Shown here piece after piece: positions 16,049-23,685 of a DNA stretch of 55,634 bases. Both the position numbers and the translations under genes were made by a program. Source of the DNA: an uncultured Acidimicrobiales bacterium (GTDB lineage Bacteria > Actinomycetota > Acidimicrobiia > Acidimicrobiales > SHLQ01); assembly GCA_938038785.1 (NCBI GenBank), contig CALHTB010000051.1, positions 1 through 55,634 on the forward strand. Direction: 5' to 3'. Each line of letters opens with the position of its first letter. Within the stretch, counting starts at the first letter, position 1. The notes beneath the pieces were generated by a model that was not told the origin of the DNA, made no database searches, and saw only the letters and a program-made list of their open reading frames with translations.

Positions 16049-16232
16049 TACTGCTTAAGTGGTCGTGGTGGGGTAAGTCGCTCGCAGAGTTCGCTGATCG
16101 ATGAGAAGTCGGTGCCACTGCCGAAAGTGGCGTCGGTTATCTCGATCGTGCCGAGGGATGGGTTGGTTCACTCCCGCACGCAACAAGAAGCAGAGCAAAC
16201 CCAATGAGCAGCGTGATCGTGTTCGTTCTCAT
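16049..16232 (-). pseudogene. Frameshifted small lipoprotein
   Basis: The minus strand starts MRTNTITLLIGFALLLVACG, a signal peptide with a lipobox (LVAC), then reads SEPTHPS before running into a stop at 16137. One base out of frame the sequence continues LGTIEITDATFGSGTDFSS then ISELCERLTPPRPLKQ to a stop at 16049. The composition on both sides of the break looks coding, so a single-base indel has probably split a lipoprotein of about 60 residues. A sequencing error would look the same. It lies upstream of the osmC-like gene in a 416-base gap with nothing else recognised. Confidence 0.6.
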
Positions 16233-16361
16233 GGGTTGTAATTCGGTGGGCCACAGCACCGACTTAAGCGGGGGCGCACCCCACGGATTGACGAGGTGAG
16301 ATAGATGGCTGGACTCCACGCGGTCAATCTTCCCTGGCAGCACATCCAGTAGCGTTGCGTC

Positions 16362-17690
16362 GTGGCGATCCGTACCTACGCAATGTCGTTCATGTCTCGT
16401 TGGCAATCTGCCGTGCTTTCGGTTGTCCGAGGCGAGGGCGAGGACGCCGATGAGTTGGCGTCAACACATCGAATCATGCAGGAGAGCTGCGACGCCTGCG
16501 AGGTGATGGAGGCCACCGTCGCCGAGGGCGGCAACCCGCTCGACTTCGCCACCGACGTCTCCAAGGTCGAGCTCGCGTCCACGTGCGCGCAGCTGTATGT
16601 TGCGTTAGCGGCAGCGAAGGTTACGGGAAACCACGACCGAGCTCGCGAGCTCGAGTCGGAGATCCAATATTCGGTGTGTGATCCGCTGTGGGCCAAGACC
16701 CTCCTCGAGTTCGATTCAAACGAGGCGACGACCCCTTACCGGCACTACGAGGACCTAAGCGATTTCGTGCTGCCCCTCGAGCCAGCGGCCGGGCGCACCG
16801 ATGGCACGGTGAAGATCGCTTTCGTTTCTGACTGGGCCACCGGAACCCGCCTTGCGAAGAACGTTATGCGTTGCATTGGAGACCTCTCCCCCGACCTCAT
16901 GATTCACCTGGGCGATGTGTACTACTCGGGGACGAAAGACGAAATGCGCGATCACTTCTTAGAGATCGTCCGTGAGCATCTACCGCCCGAAACTCAGGTG
17001 TTCAACCTGGCTGGCAACCACGACCTGTACGCCGGCGGAGAAGGCTATTACTGGTTGATCGACGAGCTCGGGCAACCAGCGAGCTACTTCTGTTTGCGCA
17101 ACGACCACTGGCAGATCCTGGGCATTGGTGCTCCGCCGCGAATCGGCGATCCGATGTCGGCGCAGTTCAAAGTCCCCAACATCGACCCCACCGAGGCCGA
17201 ATGGCATCGGCACAAGATGGCAACCGCAGGCGGCCGCAAGACGGTCATGTTGTCGCACTATCAACTCTTCACCGCGTCGGGGAACATTGGTCGCAGCGCT
17301 GACAATCGCCCCCTTGCTACCAACCCTGTGCTCTACGAAGCGTTTGCAGAGCAGCTGCCCGAGATCGATATGTGGCTATGGGGGCACGAACACAACCTGG
17401 CCGCCTTCGACGGCTACGGCGAGCTGCGGAAGGGCCGTTGCATTGGTTCGGGCGCCATCCCGGTTGCGCTCGTGTGGAAACCGTACGAGCCTCTCACGAA
17501 CCTTGCCCTGGCCGAGGGGTTTGACACTGCGCCGGTCATGGCCGACCAACCCCGTCTCGGCCACGACGGCGACCACTACCATCACGCATTTTGTGTGCTC
17601 GAAATGAATGGCGAGCACGGCGAGATGCGTTACTACCAGGTGCCCGGTGTCGACGGTGACGCCGAGCTCATCTACACGGAAGAAGTCTGA
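16362..17690 (+). CDS. Calcineurin-like metallophosphoesterase
   Basis: A 442-residue binuclear metallophosphoesterase. The core runs from about residue 150: FVSDWATG (first Asp; the usual DxH is DW here), LIHLGDVYYSG (GDxxY), FNLAGNHDLYAGG (GNHD), VMLSHYQLF (metal His) and WLWGHEHNLA (GHEH). The N-terminal 130 residues are helical and not shared with short family members. No signal peptide is seen. The GTG start at 16362 is supported by TAGCGT (16350-16355) six bases upstream. The stop codon overlaps the next gene's ATG by one base, so the two are one operon. The substrate is unknown. Confidence 0.85.
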   Translation: MAIRTYAMSFMSRWQSAVLSVVRGEGEDADELASTHRIMQESCDACEVMEATVAEGGNPLDFATDVSKVELASTCAQLYVALAAAKVTGNHDRARELESEIQYSVCDPLWAKTLLEFDSNEATTPYRHYEDLSDFVLPLEPAAGRTDGTVKIAFVSDWATGTRLAKNVMRCIGDLSPDLMIHLGDVYYSGTKDEMRDHFLEIVREHLPPETQVFNLAGNHDLYAGGEGYYWLIDELGQPASYFCLRNDHWQILGIGAPPRIGDPMSAQFKVPNIDPTEAEWHRHKMATAGGRKTVMLSHYQLFTASGNIGRSADNRPLATNPVLYEAFAEQLPEIDMWLWGHEHNLAAFDGYGELRKGRCIGSGAIPVALVWKPYEPLTNLALAEGFDTAPVMADQPRLGHDGDHYHHAFCVLEMNGEHGEMRYYQVPGVDGDAELIYTEEV

Positions 17691-19108
17691 TGACCAACAA
17701 CTCTGTACCTGCCGACCGATACGACATCGTCATTGTTGGCGCGGGCGGCGGTGGTATCACCTGTGCCTTCGAAGCGCAGCGGCGCGGGGCCAAGGTGGCG
17801 TTGCTCGAGAAATACAAGATCGGTGGAGAGTGCACGCATTCTGGGTGTGTTCCCAGCAAAGCCATCATCGACGTGGCCAAGCACTACAAGGCCGCGACCG
17901 AGAGCACCAGTCATGGACTTCACCAGCTCGACGTTGCGTCAGGCTTTGAGTTCGCTCGAGCGATGGAGCACGTCAAGAGCATCGTGGACGGCGTTTACTC
18001 ACACGAACAACCAGAGCGATTCCACAAGTCGGGAATCGACACGTTTATCGACCCCACCGGCGCCACGTTCGTCGATGCCCACACCGTCACAATCGGCGAC
18101 GACACGATCACCGGTGACCATTTCATCATCACCACCGGATCGGGGCCGCGCCTGTTGCCAACCGAAGGCGACCAGCCGGTTCCGTTTCTGAACAACGAGA
18201 ATTTCTGGGACCTGCGCGAGCTTCCCGAGAACATTGCGTTCCTCGGTGGCGGAGTCATCTCGGCCGAGCTCGGTCAGGCACTGGCGACCTTTGGTTCGAA
18301 CGTGACCATCATCGATCGCAACGACCGCATCCTCGGATCTGTCGACCCCGATGTTGCCAGCTACCTTGCCGATCGATTTGTCGAGCAGGGCATCGAGCTT
18401 GTGACCTCAGCTGAAGCTCAGGTGTGCTCGACCGATGCTGACGGGAAGATCTGTATCGACATCGAAGAGGGTCCCGAAGGCAACCGAACGTCACGAAAGC
18501 TGACGGTCGACCAGCTGTTTATCGCGATCGGCCGTGTCCCAAACATCAAGGGGCTTGACTTGGAGGCTGCGGGAATCGACTACACGCCACGGGGCATCAC
18601 CGTCGACGACCAGATGCGAACTTCGGTGCCTCACATCTATGCCCTCGGTGACGTTGCATCGAACGAGAAGTTCAGCCATGTGGCCAACTATCAGGGCGAG
18701 ATCGTGGTGCGGAACATCCTGGGCGTGAGCGACCGGTCGATCGAGCTGTCACCACTCCCCTGGGCCATCTTCACCGACCCCGAGATCGGCCACGTCGGCA
18801 TGACCGAAGCCGAGGCACGCGAGATCCACGGCGACGCCACCCAGGTGTTCACCGTCGACGCTGCCACCGACCGCTTCATCACCGACTCTAAGGTCGGCGG
18901 CTTCATCAAAGTGGTCATGGATGCCGACAACACGATCCTTGGGGCCACCGGTGTGGGCGCGCACGCTGGCGAGTGGGTGCAGATACTCACGCTGGCGATC
19001 AAGCATCAACTTCGCGCCGAGGACATTGCCGACACGATCTTCGCCTACCCCACCTATGCCGAGGTGGTGAAGAAGTCCGGCTCGCGCTTCCTGCGAACGA
19101 AGGCCTAG
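17690..19108 (+). CDS. FAD-dependent pyridine nucleotide-disulfide oxidoreductase
   Basis: A 472-residue class I flavoprotein disulfide reductase. It has DIVIVGAGGGGITCAFEAQ (FAD), the redox-active disulfide GGECTHSGCVPSKA (CxxxxC), IAFLGGGVISAELGQALATFG (NAD(P)H), YALGDVAS, and the dimerisation domain with the family's C-terminal end (HQLRAEDIADTIFAYPTYAE). In lipoamide or mercuric reductases the His near the C-terminus is in HAHPT; here the stretch reads FAYPTYAE, so that His appears replaced and the true electron acceptor may differ. It is translationally coupled to the metallophosphoesterase. Confidence 0.85.
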   Translation: MTNNSVPADRYDIVIVGAGGGGITCAFEAQRRGAKVALLEKYKIGGECTHSGCVPSKAIIDVAKHYKAATESTSHGLHQLDVASGFEFARAMEHVKSIVDGVYSHEQPERFHKSGIDTFIDPTGATFVDAHTVTIGDDTITGDHFIITTGSGPRLLPTEGDQPVPFLNNENFWDLRELPENIAFLGGGVISAELGQALATFGSNVTIIDRNDRILGSVDPDVASYLADRFVEQGIELVTSAEAQVCSTDADGKICIDIEEGPEGNRTSRKLTVDQLFIAIGRVPNIKGLDLEAAGIDYTPRGITVDDQMRTSVPHIYALGDVASNEKFSHVANYQGEIVVRNILGVSDRSIELSPLPWAIFTDPEIGHVGMTEAEAREIHGDATQVFTVDAATDRFITDSKVGGFIKVVMDADNTILGATGVGAHAGEWVQILTLAIKHQLRAEDIADTIFAYPTYAEVVKKSGSRFLRTKA

Positions 19109-19132
19109 GTCCGACCCGTCGGACGAGTAGCG

Positions 19133-19234
19133 ATGGACTACAAAGGCCTTCTCGCCATGGTTTTGTTTCTTGTCGCGGTAACGGTGATTGCTCTTGCAGT
19201 CTTTGCATTACGAGTCTTCGTGCTACAGCGGTAG
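19133..19234 (+). CDS. Tiny single-pass membrane protein (33 aa)
   Basis: A 33-codon ORF, MDYKGLLAMVLFLVAVTVIA then LAVFALRVFVLQR, is almost entirely one hydrophobic helix flanked by charged ends. It starts 24 bases after the reductase stop, with GGACGAG as a possible ribosome binding site. It could be a small membrane subunit of the upstream operon. No homology is claimed. Confidence 0.45.
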   Translation: MDYKGLLAMVLFLVAVTVIALAVFALRVFVLQR

Positions 19235-19271
19235 GTATCGCGTGAACCAGTCGAGAGCCTCGCTCAGTGAG

Positions 19272-20183
19272 TCATAGCAGCGCGAGCTGTTCCATCCGAT
19301 CGATTACTTCCTCGAGTGCGCTGGAGTCTTCGATCCAGGCGTTGTACGCCAGGTGGTCGAGCCCGATCTGCAGTTGGTTTGCCTGATGTCGTGTCGCCGC
19401 GTTGTGCGGCTGGTATCCCACTTGGCCCCAACGGCGGTTGAGTGCGTCCTCTAGTAGTGACACGTCGAGGTGTGGGTGCCACGGTGACCAGAACGTGAAC
19501 CAGTCGAGCTCGAAGAGGTGGTCTCCCCATCTCTGGCATCCCCAGTCGAAGATGCCAGTGATTTTCAAGTCGGCGACGTGCACGTTCCGATTGATGAGAT
19601 CGCCGTGGGTTAGCGTCAGCGGGACGTCACCAAGCTCGAGCGACTTCAAGCGCTGCAATCCGGTGGAGTATGCCGCCGACGCTGTGTTGAATGCAGTGAG
19701 CTTGTCTCGCCAGCCGGACAGCCGGCCGTCGAGCAACCCTTTGTCGATCGCAAGAAGCTGCTCGTGCCACGGGGTTGGTTTGCTCCCGGCTGGTGGCTCA
19801 ATCACGCGCATCGCCTCGAGCGCGTCGGCGAGCGCTTCAACCACTGTTGGCCACTCGTCCACGCACAGTTCGAGCGGCGAGCCATGGGCCCGTGTGGAGA
19901 TGCAGTAGAACATGTCCCCGCCAGTAGGAACCGCACCCACGTCATGCACGTCAGGAATCGGTAACAGCGGCGACCGGTAGCGCGCCATCGCCTCGTCGTT
20001 GCGAAAGTCGTCGATGTGGGCTCCGACGCGAATGACATAATCGGCGCCGCCGCTGCTAAACCCAAACGCGGTCGACCAGGCCCCCGCCCCAACCTTGGAA
20101 ACGCCAGACGCGTCAGCCCAACCGAGATCGACGGCTAATAGTTGCTTGACATCGGTTGCGTTCACGTGCTTACTGGCCGTCAT
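19272..20183 (-). CDS. Aminoglycoside phosphotransferase-like kinase
   Basis: A 303-residue protein of the APH/choline-kinase-like fold. The catalytic loop is LTHGDLINRNVHV (HGD...N) and the metal-binding segment is GIFDWGCQRWGD (DxD-like). An N-terminal ATP-binding lobe includes STAFGFSSGGADYVIRVG. Substrates in this family range from aminoglycosides to sugars and small metabolites; chromosomal members rarely confer resistance, and nothing here argues for it. The start at 20183 overlaps the 3' end of the upstream lipoprotein gene by 14 bases, so the two are coupled. Confidence 0.8.
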   Translation of the reverse strand: MTASKHVNATDVKQLLAVDLGWADASGVSKVGAGAWSTAFGFSSGGADYVIRVGAHIDDFRNDEAMARYRSPLLPIPDVHDVGAVPTGGDMFYCISTRAHGSPLELCVDEWPTVVEALADALEAMRVIEPPAGSKPTPWHEQLLAIDKGLLDGRLSGWRDKLTAFNTASAAYSTGLQRLKSLELGDVPLTLTHGDLINRNVHVADLKITGIFDWGCQRWGDHLFELDWFTFWSPWHPHLDVSLLEDALNRRWGQVGYQPHNAATRHQANQLQIGLDHLAYNAWIEDSSALEEVIDRMEQLALL

Positions 20184-20706
20184 TCCGTGATCTTACGCGC
20201 CGGGCAGAACGCAGGAGCTCGCGTGTTTGCCCGTCTGAAGCGATCTGGAATTCGAGGTCGACAACCAACTCGACCGTTCGCCAGCCCGCAAGCGGACTGT
20301 CGAAGCCCACCTCGATCGGTGTAGGCAGTTCGCCTTGCTCGAGTAGCGCTGTGAGCTCGGCCACCTGCTCGGCAGGAAGCTGATCGAAGACCGTTGGTTC
20401 ACCGGCTTCGTGTTCGGAGAGGGTCGATTCGTCAATGTCGACGTAGCCCGTGTTTCCCCGGATCGCGGCGACTTGGCCAACCAGAATCCTGCTGGAATCG
20501 GTTTGGAAACCCGACAACGACTCGGGCAACCCGTCGTACACCACATTGCTCGCTCGTTCTTGGAGTAGCTGACGTGTCTGGACGATTTCGCTAGACGACG
20601 CATTATCGACCTGGTCGACAACACCCTCGCTACACGCCGCGGTTACGAGCAGCAAAGCTGCCGTCACGCATCCCAGGACGCTGTGCCGTCTGACCCGTAC
20701 TTTCAT
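20170..20706 (-). CDS. Secreted lipoprotein of unknown function
   Basis: A 178-residue lipoprotein. MKVRVRRHSVLGCVTAALLL leads to the lipobox VTAACSEG, predicting lipid attachment at the Cys near residue 25. The mature part (SSSEIVQTRQLLQERASNVV, GYVDIDESTLSEHEAGEPT, GWRTVELVVDLEFQIA) matches no domain I recognise. ATG 20706 is chosen because the signal peptide starts there; the ORF upstream is unsupported. It overlaps the kinase-like gene downstream by 14 bases. Confidence 0.7.
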   Translation of the reverse strand: MKVRVRRHSVLGCVTAALLLVTAACSEGVVDQVDNASSSEIVQTRQLLQERASNVVYDGLPESLSGFQTDSSRILVGQVAAIRGNTGYVDIDESTLSEHEAGEPTVFDQLPAEQVAELTALLEQGELPTPIEVGFDSPLAGWRTVELVVDLEFQIASDGQTRELLRSARRVRSRNDGQ

Positions 20707-20894
20707 GTTTGGTTCCCCACACGACTGGTACGAACAAAGCGTCGACCCGGTTCCCGAACCTATCGCAAACGCAGCCGATGCCTCCCGGAGTACCGGCGAG
20801 GCTTTTTCGGTACTGACTACCTCAGCGTCTAGGACTGCCTGGTTCAGATGCGCCCACCAAGGGCTGCAGTTGCCTGATTGCGTACTATGCGTAG

Positions 20895-22424
20895 ATGGCT
20901 CCACCCTCACCGCAGCGTCGTGGCCGCGGATCTCGAAAGCGAGCGCGTGAACAAGCCGTCACGCCTCGCCTCTCGACAACTCGCTACGGCATCAAACCAG
21001 TCGAGATTGTGAGCGAAGATCAGCTCGAGAAAATTCATCAGGCCTCGCTAGGAATCCTGGCCAAGATCGGCATTGACTTTCGGGACGAGGTTGCGTTGCG
21101 GCAATGGCGCGACGCTGGTGCTGACGTGCGTGGTGAGCGGGTTCATCTCGATGGCGAACTGGTCGAATCGCTTGTTGCGTTGGCACCCGAACGGTTCGAG
21201 CTCACCGGCCGGGGTGAGAGCACCCGGTTCGAGCTCGGTGTAGACACGATCACGTTCTGTCCGATGCATGGCGCCCCCAACGTGCGTGATCTGAACGGGG
21301 TTCGCCGGAATTCGACAATCGAGGATTTGCGCGACATCAACAAGATCGTGCAAACGAGCCCGGGCTTTCACATGGCATCGGGATTTGCCTGCGAACCGAT
21401 GGACATCCCCGTTCCGTGGCGACACCTACACATCAACCACTCAGCGTTTGTGGAGACAGACCTTCCGGTCTTTGGCATGGTCACCGGTGAGGAGCGTTCG
21501 CTCGACACGCTGGCGATGGCCGAGATCGTGTACGGCAAGGAGTTCCTCGAAGACAACGTCGTCATGATGGGGCACATATCGGGCAACTCTCCCCTCGTCT
21601 GGGACTCCACGATGTTGGAGGGTTTGCGCGTGATGGTCGAAAACGGACAGGGTGCGCTCATCTCCCCTTTCGTTCTCGGCGCAGCGAACACCCCCGCCGA
21701 TGTCGTAGCCACCGTCGTCCAGCTCAACGCCGAAGCCATCGCGTGCATCGCATACAGCCAGCTTGTGCGTCCGGGTGCCCCCATCATCTACGGCCAATAC
21801 TCGGTTGCGGTCTCGATGCGCTCGGGAGCCCCGATGTCGGGAATGCCCGAGGTGAACCTCATCAACGGCATCGTCGGCCAGCTCGCCCGCCGATATGGCG
21901 TGCCATGGCGCACGACTGCTTCTCAGGCCTCGGCCAAGCAATTCGATGCCCAGTCGGGCTATGAGTCGGCGACGTCGTACATGGCTGGCGTGACCGCCAA
22001 CTGCAACTTCATGATGCACGCCGGAGGTTGGGACGAAGCTGGAATGGTGCACTGCATCGCCAAGCTCGCCGCCGACGGCGAACAAAACCTGATGATGGCG
22101 GCGTACGCGGCGGGCGTGAAGTTCGATCGGCTGGACGAGGCGCTCGACGCAGTGGCCCGAATCGGCCCAGGCGGCCACTACCTCGGCGATGAGTTCACAT
22201 TGAAGTACTTCGAGGACGCATTCTTTACCCCCGAGGTGCTCGACTACGAGGCGTACGAAAACTGGGAGATCGCCGGGTCGCGTGACATGACGACACGGTC
22301 GGTAGAGAAGGCGAAGTCGCTTCTGGCGAGATACGAAGCTCCCACCCTCGACGAATCGCGCCGGCAAGCGCTGGACGAGTTCGTCGAACGTCGCCAGACC
22401 GAGATCAACCCGTCAATCGCCTGA
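20895..22424 (+). CDS. MttB-family (trimethylamine/glycine betaine methyltransferase-like) protein
   Basis: A 509-residue member of the trimethylamine methyltransferase MttB superfamily, recognised by EKIHQASLGILAKIGIDF, FCPMHGAPNVRDLNGVR, NGQGALISPFVLGAANTPA and YMAGVTANCNFMMHAGGWDE. No in-frame amber codon is present, so it is a non-pyrrolysine member, like those that demethylate quaternary amines such as glycine betaine and pass the methyl group to a corrinoid protein. No corrinoid protein gene is nearby. ATG 20895 has TACTAT (20883-20888) six bases upstream, so its mRNA is probably leaderless. Confidence 0.85.
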   Translation: MAPPSPQRRGRGSRKRAREQAVTPRLSTTRYGIKPVEIVSEDQLEKIHQASLGILAKIGIDFRDEVALRQWRDAGADVRGERVHLDGELVESLVALAPERFELTGRGESTRFELGVDTITFCPMHGAPNVRDLNGVRRNSTIEDLRDINKIVQTSPGFHMASGFACEPMDIPVPWRHLHINHSAFVETDLPVFGMVTGEERSLDTLAMAEIVYGKEFLEDNVVMMGHISGNSPLVWDSTMLEGLRVMVENGQGALISPFVLGAANTPADVVATVVQLNAEAIACIAYSQLVRPGAPIIYGQYSVAVSMRSGAPMSGMPEVNLINGIVGQLARRYGVPWRTTASQASAKQFDAQSGYESATSYMAGVTANCNFMMHAGGWDEAGMVHCIAKLAADGEQNLMMAAYAAGVKFDRLDEALDAVARIGPGGHYLGDEFTLKYFEDAFFTPEVLDYEAYENWEIAGSRDMTTRSVEKAKSLLARYEAPTLDESRRQALDEFVERRQTEINPSIA

Positions 22425-22551
22425 CAGTCACACCAGCGGTGTATCCGGGGGTCTGACCCCGGGATATACCGTCAGCATTTGTTGACCCTTGAGTCACGCC
22501 CCGGTACATCCTGGACGTAGCTGACCTCTGGGGTCCGACCCCGGATGTCAG
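22421..22551. repeat. Two REP-like palindromes with GGGGTCnGACCCC cores
   Basis: Two imperfect palindromes follow the methyltransferase gene: 22421-22475 with core GGGGTCTGACCCC (22448-22460) and 22521-22551 with core GGGGTCCGACCCC (22530-22542). Both are bounded by CTGAC on the left and GTCAG on the right. They resemble REP/BIME elements and may also end transcription between the convergent genes. Confidence 0.7.
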
Positions 22552-22559
22552 TTTGAGGG

Positions 22560-22820
22560 TTACGAGGCTTCTGAAAGATCTGTTTCGTCGGTGTTCGGGC
22601 GGAAGGCGAGTCGGCGCTCGTCGCCCCACGAGGCATGCCGTTCTAGGCCGCGTTCGGTGAGCATGTGACGATAGTTCGGCCCAACAGTTTCCAACTCAAC
22701 CCAGCCGAGCATTTCGAGATCTCGCATGGCCTCACCATCGGCACTGTCAACGGAGACGACCCAGTCCCGCTCTCGCACCGCCCGAACTAGTGCCTGCCGC
22801 CGCTTGTCAAAGAAGTCCAT
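22560..22820 (-). CDS. Small winged-helix-like hypothetical protein
   Basis: An 86-residue protein starting MDFFDKRRQALVRAVRERDW and containing GEAMRDLEMLGWVELETVGP then YRHMLTERGLERHA. The order (helices, then a short hairpin followed by 'LTERGLE') resembles the end of a winged-helix domain, so it may bind DNA; this is an inference from pattern only. The start is uncertain: 22820 follows a GGGG run closely, and an in-frame ATG at 22901 would add 27 residues. It lies downstream of the proline-rich membrane protein gene. Confidence 0.5.
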   Translation of the reverse strand: MDFFDKRRQALVRAVRERDWVVSVDSADGEAMRDLEMLGWVELETVGPNYRHMLTERGLERHASWGDERRLAFRPNTDETDLSEAS

Positions 22821-22921
22821 ACCCCTATATCGACAGAGCAGCGAGCGAAACTTAGTGACCTTCGCTTTTCGGTGGGCGAATGCGGTGTAGCGGGCCAGCA
22901 TGAGGCCTTCGGCGAGACCTT

Positions 22922-23251
22922 CTAGAGGGCGTAGCGGACTATGAGGAAGCAAATCGCAAATGCGGTGAGGCACACGATGCAGGCTGTCGCGATCGTAGCA
23001 AGGCAGAGCTGGTCGGCTTCACGTTCGGTACCGGTTGTTTCGGGAGTGACCGGTTCGGTTTCGGCAGGTGCCGGTTCGGTTCGGATTGCTGCAGCCTGCG
23101 GAGCGTTGGCCACTGGGGCGGGCTGTGCGACCTGGCCGGGCGCGGACGAGGTCGGCAACGTGGCCGGGCGCTCGATCATCGTGGTTTCGCTGCGGAACTG
23201 CTCGAGCTCGTACATGCGATGTTCGTCTGCGGGGTCGAATTGTTCGGTCAT
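22922..23251 (-). CDS. Proline/alanine-rich protein with C-terminal membrane anchor
   Basis: A 109-residue protein: an acidic N-terminus (MTEQFDPADEHRMYELEQF), a Pro/Ala/Glu-rich disordered middle (PAPVANAPQAAAIRTEPAPA) and one C-terminal hydrophobic helix (LATIATACIVCLTAFAICFL). It would be tail-anchored with the disordered part in the cytoplasm. GAGGAGATGACGAC just upstream of ATG 23251 provides a ribosome binding site. No function is recognised. Confidence 0.6.
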   Translation of the reverse strand: MTEQFDPADEHRMYELEQFRSETTMIERPATLPTSSAPGQVAQPAPVANAPQAAAIRTEPAPAETEPVTPETTGTEREADQLCLATIATACIVCLTAFAICFLIVRYAL

Positions 23252-23301
23252 GTCGTCATCTCCTCACCCCTACCATCGGACCGTTTGGGCCTCAGGTGTA
23301 G

Positions 23302-23661
23302 CTAGTCAGTGACGTGGCGCTCCCCCAGAACGCAGAACTCGTTGCCCTCGGGGTCGGCGAGCACCACCCACGGAACCTCGCCTTGCCCAACATCAACACG
23401 TGATGCTCCGAGAGACATCAGCCGATCGACCTCGGCGGCCTGATCATCGGGACGAAGGTCGATATGGAGGCGGTTCTGCGTGTTCTTCGCGTCGCCAGTG
23501 GCAAGGAACAAAAGCCCGGGTAGCTGGTCGGGTGTCGGCTGAATTTCGAACACCACCGGGTCATCGTTGACGACCACCCAATCCAACGCTTCGCACCACC
23601 AGCGCCCTAAGGCAACCGGGTCGTGTGCTGCGACAACTACTTGTTCCCACTCAAGGCCCAT
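23302..23661 (-). CDS. Glyoxalase/VOC-family protein
   Basis: A 119-residue single VOC domain. Features are EQVVVAAHDPVALGRWWCEAL at the start (here EQVVVAAHDP), then NRLHIDLRPDDQAAEVDRL and WVVLADPEGNEFCVLG, the usual second metal-binding half with D-P-E-G-N-E-F. This actinobacterial subgroup is usually annotated VOC or glyoxalase-like without known substrate. ATG 23661 is preceded by TAGGGT at seven bases, suggesting a leaderless message. Confidence 0.82.
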   Translation of the reverse strand: MGLEWEQVVVAAHDPVALGRWWCEALDWVVVNDDPVVFEIQPTPDQLPGLLFLATGDAKNTQNRLHIDLRPDDQAAEVDRLMSLGASRVDVGQGEVPWVVLADPEGNEFCVLGERHVTD

Positions 23662-23685
23662 GGCTGAAACCCTAGCGAGCTGCGG

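Noticed and set aside
20895..22424. Pyrrolysine-containing trimethylamine methyltransferase
   Set aside because: The reading frame is open throughout with no in-frame TAG, so it is a non-pyrrolysine family member.
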